DNA of 64,000 bases from Rariloculus sp963665575 (GTDB lineage Bacteria; Pseudomonadota; Gammaproteobacteria; Steroidobacterales; Rariloculaceae). The translations under genes were made by a program, and so were the position numbers. The notes below the pieces were generated by a model. It was not told where the DNA came from and made no database searches. It was given only the letters and a program-made list of their open reading frames with translations. Position 1 is the first letter of the stretch; each line of letters starts with the position of its first letter. Location: contig CAXXDW010000002.1 of the NCBI GenBank assembly GCA_963665575.2, forward strand, positions 1-64,000, given 5' to 3'. Shown in pieces: positions 59,646 to 64,000 of this stretch.

Positions 59646-60057
59646 GCCCGGTTTCGATTCCCTGCAACGATCCCTGCTCGAGAGCGGCATCGCGCCGCGC
59701 TGCGTGCGGCGTATCGTCGTCGAGGTCCGGGAGCACTACGAAGACGCGCGGCAGGAGGCCCTGGGTCACGGCCTGACACCGGACGAAGCGAGTGCCGAGG
59801 CCCGTGCTCGGCTCGGCAGCGAGGCGTCGATCGTGAGCGCCGCGAGCGCCCGGCCGGAGTTATTGTGCTGGGCGCATCGCTGGCCCCGCACGACACGGTG
59901 GCTCACCTCTTGGGCCATGGTCGTGGTGTTGCCGGTCGTTCCGGTCGTGTATTGCGTCAACCAGGGGCCAACGATCGTGCGCTGGGGCGTATCGGCAAGT
60001 CTGGCGGCGCTCCTTACCGGCACCATGCTGCTTCTGTTGCAGTCGATGATCGCTTAG
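59638..60057 (+). CDS. Membrane protein with permease-prefix domain, PadR partner
   Basis: 139 residues from ATG 59638. The first part (CVRRIVVEVREHYEDARQEA, GLTPDEASAEARARLGSEAS) matches the permease-prefix domain found in PadR-linked proteins; two membrane helices follow (WLTSWAMVVVLPVVPVVYC; LAALLTGTMLLLLQSMIA). It is translationally coupled to PadR, probably a signalling or membrane anchor partner; the ADOP transporter usually found after such pairs is absent. Confidence 0.82.
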   Translation: MPEPGFDSLQRSLLESGIAPRCVRRIVVEVREHYEDARQEALGHGLTPDEASAEARARLGSEASIVSAASARPELLCWAHRWPRTTRWLTSWAMVVVLPVVPVVYCVNQGPTIVRWGVSASLAALLTGTMLLLLQSMIA

Positions 60058-60210
60058 GTCTTGCCGTAGCAAGAGCACGGGGCGGCGCAGCCGCAGCCGC
60101 AGACCACCGGCCGACACTCAATCCAGCCGTTTCTGCGTTTCCTCCACGACCGCGAGCGAGGCGGGCGGAACCAGTGCGTCCGGTTTCCCGCACTTGCATT
60201 ACAATGATCA

Positions 60211-60230
60211 ATGTAGTTACATTGCTACAT
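60211..60230. promoter_or_regulatory. Palindromic operator-like site before the Phd/PIN pair
   Basis: ATGTAG (60211-60216) and CTACAT (60225-60230), spaced by eight bases, in an AT-rich patch 18 bases before the antitoxin ATG. Confidence 0.5.
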
Positions 60231-60247
60231 ATATTTACGAGGCTGGC

Positions 60248-60502
60248 ATGAGCATCACGACAGTAACGAGCCGCGACTTCAATCAGGATGTCGGACGTGC
60301 GAAGAGGGCAGCCAGGGCAGGACCCGTGTTCATCACCCACCGTGGCGAACCGGCACATGTGTTGCTCAGCATCAAGGACTACCGGCGCCTGGCCCGACAG
60401 CGGCGAAGCCTGGAAGAGGCATTGTCGATGGAGGGCCTCGCCGCCATCGAGTTCGACCCGCCGCGCATACGAATCGACACCCCTGCGCTCGATCTTTCCT
60501 GA
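60248..60502 (+). CDS. Phd/YefM-family antitoxin
   Basis: 84 residues. ITTVTSRDFNQDVGRAKRAA and PVFITHRGEPAHVLLSIKDY are the Phd/YefM N-terminal fold; RIRIDTPALDLS the tail that should bind toxin. The stop overlaps the toxin ATG (TGATG). Different in sequence from the pair at 37.8 kb. Confidence 0.92.
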   Translation: MSITTVTSRDFNQDVGRAKRAARAGPVFITHRGEPAHVLLSIKDYRRLARQRRSLEEALSMEGLAAIEFDPPRIRIDTPALDLS

Positions 60503-60924
60503 TGTTCCTGCTCGACACGAACGTCATTTCCGAGTTGCGCAAGCTCGGAGATGGGAAGGCGGACGCCCGTGTCGCGGCATGGGTTTCGGGTTGGGATGCC
60601 GCGAGTTTCTATGTCTCTGCGCTGACCCTCATGGAGCTGGAAATCGGTGTCCTGCGTATCGAACGCCGCGACGCCGGGCAGGGAGAGCGCCTGCGAACCT
60701 GGATGGACCGGCATGTCCTACCCGAATTCCTGGAGCGCACACTGCCAGTCGATTCCGCCGTGGCCCTGAAGTGCGCGCAATTGCATGTTCCGAATCCGCG
60801 ATCCGAAAGGGACGCGCTGATTGCCGCGACTGCCATTGTGCACGGGATGACCGTGGCGACGGGAAACGTGGCCGACTTTGAGACAACGGGAGTGCAACTC
60901 GTCAATCCGTGGGCAGAAGTGTGA
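60502..60924 (+). CDS. PIN-domain toxin, VapC-like
   Basis: 140 residues. Acidic residues in FLLDTNVISELRK, LTLMELEIGVLRIER, RSERDALIAATAIVHGMT and VATGNVADFETTGV match the PIN active site. A complete pair with the preceding gene; it resembles plasmid-type VapC (StbB). It ends 21 bases before the convergent LhgO-like gene. Confidence 0.93.
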   Translation: MFLLDTNVISELRKLGDGKADARVAAWVSGWDAASFYVSALTLMELEIGVLRIERRDAGQGERLRTWMDRHVLPEFLERTLPVDSAVALKCAQLHVPNPRSERDALIAATAIVHGMTVATGNVADFETTGVQLVNPWAEV

Positions 60925-60945
60925 CAGCGATGGCCCGCGTCGGAC

Positions 60946-62118
60946 TCAACCCAGCCGGTTCTGCACTTCCTTCGCGAGCGCCAGTGAGGCCGTCAGTCCC
61001 GGCGACTCGAAGCCGAGCAGGTGGACCAGTTGCCCATGGCCGGATTCGGCCGGACCCATGATGAGGAAGTCTCCCGGCGGTTCGCCGGCTGCGACGAGCT
61101 TCGGGCGCACGCCTGCGTAACCTGGGTTGAGGCGTGCCGGATCGAGATCCGGCCACCAGGTCGCAATCGAGTGTGCGAATCTTGCTGCCCGTGAGCCGTC
61201 GACCTCGTAACCGACCGTGTCGATCCACTCGACGTCCGGACCGAAGCGCAGGCTTCCCGCCAGATCGTGGGTCGCGTGGATGCCAAGGCCGCCGTCGACA
61301 GGCAGCGGATAGACAAGGTGGTTGAACGGTGAGGGTCCGTCGTAGAGGAAGTAGCTGCCCTTGGCGAAACGAGTCTCGGGAATCGCCGCGTGCTCGCTGT
61401 CGGCACTCGTGCCGCCGATGTTCCCGCTGGCGATCGCCGAGCCTGCCGCGCTGTCGCCGGCTGCGAACGCGCGTGCCACACGGCTTGCGTCGAGCCCTGC
61501 CGCGTTGATTACAGTGCGTGCCTCGATCTCGCTGACCTCGGCGCCGCTGCCGCTCGCGACGCTCAGCCGAATCCTGTCGCCTTCAACACGTCCTTCCCGG
61601 ACTTCCGAGACCAGCGCCACGGCACCGCCGTGATGCTCGAGGTCGCCCTGCAAAGCGAGCATCAACGCATGGCTGTCGATGATGCCGCTCGACGGCGACC
61701 AGAGGCCCGCCGCGCCCTTCACGGCCGGTTCGCGCGCCCGAAGCGCGGCCGCATCGAGCCACTGGAGATCGTCGACGCCGTTATCGCGTGCCCGCTCGCG
61801 CAGGGCCTCAAGCGCCGAAACCTGTGCCTCGCTGATCGCGACGATGACCTTGCCGCATCGCCTGTGCGGAATGCCCTTCTCCCGGCAGTAGGCGTAAAGC
61901 CGTTCCTTCCCGGCCACGCACAGCCGCGCCTTCAGGCTGTTGTGCGGATAGTAGATCCCGGCGTGAATGACCTCCGAGTTACGCGACGAGGTTTCCTGCC
62001 CGATCGCCGCGTTGCGCTCGATGACGATGACCTGACGCCCGTGCATCGCGAGTTCGCGTGCAACCGCAAGGCCGATCACGCCCGCACCGATTACAATGGC
62101 GTCTGTTTTCTCAGTCAC
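60946..62118 (-). CDS. L-2-hydroxyglutarate oxidase-like FAD enzyme (LhgO-like)
   Basis: 390 residues. DAIVIGAGVIGLAVARELAM is the FAD Rossmann loop; ETSSRNSEVIHAGIYYPHNS, HRRCGKVIVA and SGIIDSHALMLALQGDLE are DAO-family segments conserved in LhgO/L2HGDH. C-terminal YAGVRPKLVAAGEPPGDFLI and LLGFESPGLTASLALA complete the FAD site. It oxidises L-2-hydroxyglutarate or a related hydroxyacid; an amino-acid oxidase is possible. Encoded alone. Confidence 0.92.
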   Translation of the reverse strand: MTEKTDAIVIGAGVIGLAVARELAMHGRQVIVIERNAAIGQETSSRNSEVIHAGIYYPHNSLKARLCVAGKERLYAYCREKGIPHRRCGKVIVAISEAQVSALEALRERARDNGVDDLQWLDAAALRAREPAVKGAAGLWSPSSGIIDSHALMLALQGDLEHHGGAVALVSEVREGRVEGDRIRLSVASGSGAEVSEIEARTVINAAGLDASRVARAFAAGDSAAGSAIASGNIGGTSADSEHAAIPETRFAKGSYFLYDGPSPFNHLVYPLPVDGGLGIHATHDLAGSLRFGPDVEWIDTVGYEVDGSRAARFAHSIATWWPDLDPARLNPGYAGVRPKLVAAGEPPGDFLIMGPAESGHGQLVHLLGFESPGLTASLALAKEVQNRLG

Positions 62119-62241
62119 GGCTGACGGCGTTCACGGCTTCTCGACGCTATGGTGCGGTCGGAGGATTGTCTTGCCGCAAGTCTGCACAGTCAAGCGAGCA
62201 TCAGCCAGAATCTTTTTGTTATCAATAATTTAAGAAAGTAC

Positions 62242-62826
62242 ATGGAAGCAACCAAGCGACAGGCGCAGATGATCGAGCCGGTAGATCTGGCGGCGCTGCT
62301 GCGCGGCCGGCGATCCGTCAACTTTTTTCAGCCCGAACCCGTCGGCACAGAGGTGCTGCTAGAGGCGATCGATGTCGCGCGCTGGGCGCCGAATCACCGT
62401 CTCACGGAACCATGGCGGTTCTACGTGCTCGGGGACGAGACGGCCGACGCGATCGCCCGTTGCGCGGCGGAACTGGATCGATCGACCAAGGGCGAGCGTG
62501 CCGCACAGCTCAGATACGACCGTATGAGCGCCATCCCCGGTAACTTCGTGCTCACGAGCCGGCGCGCCGTCGACGAGATCGTCGACCTTGAGAACTATGC
62601 GGCGTGCTGCTGTGCCGTCCAGAACCTCATGCTCTATCTGTGGCAACGCGGTATCGGCGTGAAGTGGACCACCGGCCCCGTCACCCGCGAGCAGGGCTTT
62701 TACGACCTCGTCGGCATGGATCCGGAAACCGAACGCCTCGTCGGGCTCTTCTGGTATGGCATACCGAAGGCCGTGCCGACCCAGAAGCGGCGCGCTGTCG
62801 ATGAGATCGTTATCCGGAAGCCCTAG
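62242..62826 (+). CDS. Nitroreductase-family protein
   Basis: 194 residues from ATG 62242; ATG 62269 would be shorter. LAALLRGRRSVNFFQPEPVG and ARWAPNHRLTEPWRFYVLGD bind FMN; NYAACCCAVQNLMLYLWQRG and LVGLFWYGIPKAVPTQKRR complete the fold. Small NAD(P)H:FMN reductases of this type reduce nitroaromatics, quinones or flavins. An AT-rich promoter region (62205-62235) precedes it. Confidence 0.92.
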   Translation: MEATKRQAQMIEPVDLAALLRGRRSVNFFQPEPVGTEVLLEAIDVARWAPNHRLTEPWRFYVLGDETADAIARCAAELDRSTKGERAAQLRYDRMSAIPGNFVLTSRRAVDEIVDLENYAACCCAVQNLMLYLWQRGIGVKWTTGPVTREQGFYDLVGMDPETERLVGLFWYGIPKAVPTQKRRAVDEIVIRKP

Positions 62827-62995
62827 CAATGCTCGGCAGGATCTGTCTGCTTTCGGCGTCGACCCGGCTCCCGCACGGTGCTCTGTAAGCCGGGTTGCGG
62901 TTTTTCGCGGCGCTTGCGGCCCGGCCCACTTATGGCTTGCCACGGAATTTCCGGTCCAGCCGGCAGCCACGCTTGAGGCGCCCAGGTACCGCTCC

Positions 62996-63074
62996 AGCCC
63001 GCAAATCTCACCAGGGGCCACGTTGATCGCGCAGAATCTTGCGCACAGGCGCGGCTAGGTGAGATTTGCGGGCT
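62996..63074. repeat. 17-bp perfect inverted repeat with nested hairpin
   Basis: AGCCCGCAAATCTCACC (62996-63012) and its complement (63058-63074) enclose a 45-base loop with an inner 5-bp stem GCGCA/TGCGC (63029-63044). The right arm overlaps the stop of the NTF2-like gene. It may end both the nitroreductase and that gene, or be a small mobile-element footprint. Confidence 0.7.
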
Positions 63075-63684
63075 ACGGCTTCCCCGTCCAGGGCGCTCCC
63101 GCGAGCCAGTTCACGCCGTCCCGATAGAGCTGTTCGACGGCGCGGCCGCGAAGCTCCGGCAAGCCGAGCTTGACCTCGAAGCCGGCCCGTGTCTGCAGAT
63201 AGCCGAGGTGGCGATAGCCCTCCGGAAACCTGCCGAGCAGTTCTGCGTCGAGTTCGAGCGTCGCGGCCGGATCGACCGGATCGAGCCGGTCCTTCTCGTA
63301 GATCGGCTGGCGGCGGACGATGGCCCAGCGGCCCCCGCGTTGCTCGAACAGGTCGTAGAACCGGCCCGTACAGACGGCGTCGACGGCGATACCATCGACT
63401 TCTGCGCGCTGGTTGATCGTCATCTTGGTTTGCGCGACGGCTCTCGACCCGACGATTTCGACGCTCGTCCCGCCAAGGAAGTGGATGATGCTGACGCCGC
63501 GTTCGAAACCGGCCTTGCGCGCCGCGATGAAGTCGGTCGCCGGACCCTGAAACCACGTCGACGACATCCAGGCATCGTCGTGCCAGACTGTCGCGAAACG
63601 TTCCCAGTCGCCGGAATCGCTCCAGACCACCCAGTTTTCGATGACCTCGCGGATCGCGAGCTTGTCGAGGGTATTGGTGTCCAT
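63073..63684 (-). CDS. NTF2-like (SnoaL-fold) protein
   Basis: 203 residues. NTLDKLAIREVIENWVVWSD and WERFATVWHDDAWMSSTWFQ are typical of the SnoaL/NTF2 cup, as is GRFYDLFEQRGGRWAIVRRQ. Members include dehydratases, isomerases and ring-hydroxylating dioxygenase beta-like proteins; catalytic residues cannot be fixed here. Cytosolic. It lies before an ABC permease gene on the same strand. Confidence 0.85.
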   Translation of the reverse strand: MDTNTLDKLAIREVIENWVVWSDSGDWERFATVWHDDAWMSSTWFQGPATDFIAARKAGFERGVSIIHFLGGTSVEIVGSRAVAQTKMTINQRAEVDGIAVDAVCTGRFYDLFEQRGGRWAIVRRQPIYEKDRLDPVDPAATLELDAELLGRFPEGYRHLGYLQTRAGFEVKLGLPELRGRAVEQLYRDGVNWLAGAPWTGKP

Positions 63685-63732
63685 GCCGCTTCTCTGGTGT
63701 CCGTGCCGTTTCTCGTCGAAGGGCGCGATTTT

Positions 63733-63774
63733 ACCTGCGAGCCGGTGCCGCAGGAATTCACGGGCGCCATTGCG
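63733..63774 (-). repeat. Dispersed hairpin repeat, inverted copy 4 (diverged)
   Basis: On the minus strand it reads CCCGTGAATTCCTGCGGCAC then CGGCTCGCAGG, similar to the elements at 11577-11630 and 18051-18110. It lies in the 200-base gap between the ABC permease end and the NTF2-like gene. Confidence 0.35.
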
Positions 63775-63884
63775 CTCTCAACGCCCTCGAGGCCGCGGAT
63801 TTGCATGGAACAAACTGCCCCAATGCTTCAGCGCAACCGCGTGAGCACAGCGAACAGGCTGCGAATCCTCCTGGCCGAGCCACA

Positions 63885-64000
63885 TCAGTCGAGCCGCTTC
63901 CTGAAGCGCAGGATCGCCAGAGTCATCGAGACAACAAACACGATCCCGAGGTTGCGCAGCGGTTCGAGCAGATCCGCAAGCTCAGCGCCCTTGAGCACGA
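63885..64000 (-). CDS. ABC-2 type transporter permease (partial, C-terminus)
   Basis: Only the last 38 codons are inside the window, ending at TGA 63885. The end (VLKGAELADLLEPLRNLGIV, then ILRFRKRLD) carries the final membrane helix and short basic tail of ABC-2 permeases of the YhhJ/YbhR type. The gene enters from the right edge, probably as part of an efflux operon. Confidence 0.7.
   Translation of the reverse strand, partial: VLKGAELADLLEPLRNLGIVFVVSMTLAILRFRKRLD

Noticed and set aside
62996..63074. Integron attC site
   Set aside because: Size and inverted arms are suggestive, but the R' core GTTRRRY and its partner are missing and there is no cassette array or integrase.

Overview
The window is GC-rich, densely coded bacterial chromosome. 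TonB-dependent receptors with a consensus TonB box, Na+-pumping oxaloacetate decarboxylase genes in the order G-A-B, and many TRAP, TTT and sodium-solute transporters point to an aerobic, heterotrophic gammaproteobacterium, probably marine or host-associated and uncultured. This placement is inferred from gene content; no rRNA or tRNA is visible.

Layout. 1-11.3 kb is one long minus-strand catabolic cluster: a TTT carboxylate transporter (tctC-B-A), an MmgE/PrpD enzyme, an NHL beta-propeller, an M24 (creatinase-fold) protein, a thiamine-diphosphate 2-oxoacid/acetoin-type dehydrogenase (E1alpha, E1beta, E2) and a 3-hydroxyisobutyrate-dehydrogenase-like enzyme cut by the window edge. 11.7-18 kb has a TRAP transporter (dctPQM) convergent with oadGAB. 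18-31.4 kb mixes a metallo-beta-lactamase-fold hydrolase, pirin, glutathione enzymes, a second TRAP system with a fused QM subunit, a YVTN-type propeller with a DUF4212/SSS symporter, a GlcD-like flavoprotein and a homocysteine methyltransferase. 31.6-34.3 kb holds two small genes, a YeiH-type exporter and purN.

34.3-38.4 kb is an accessory island: a decayed IS200/IS605 TnpB remnant, two copies of a right-end hairpin sequence, two broken genes and three toxin-antitoxin pairs (FitAB-like, RHH/MazF, Phd/PIN). A fourth pair lies at 60.2-60.9 kb. 38.4-48.8 kb carries a ketopantoate-reductase-like enzyme, a secreted lectin-like protein, two tandem TonB-dependent receptors, secreted proteins and ogt. 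48.8-58.3 kb is unusually rich in tandem repeats: an HTH gene between two repeat arrays, a PQQ dehydrogenase with a 39-bp repeat at its 5' end, a membrane-anchored 11-residue-repeat coiled coil, and a 41-bp array between convergent genes. The rest holds a TauE-like exporter, a PadR regulator with partner, LhgO-like and nitroreductase-like enzymes, an NTF2-fold protein and an ABC-2 permease cut by the right edge.

Two themes stand out. First, seven single-base frameshifts at short G/C runs break six otherwise well-preserved genes; six of the seven lie within 2-11 kb. They are either sequencing or assembly errors or recent inactivation. Second, minisatellites and long hairpins are far denser than usual for such a genome.
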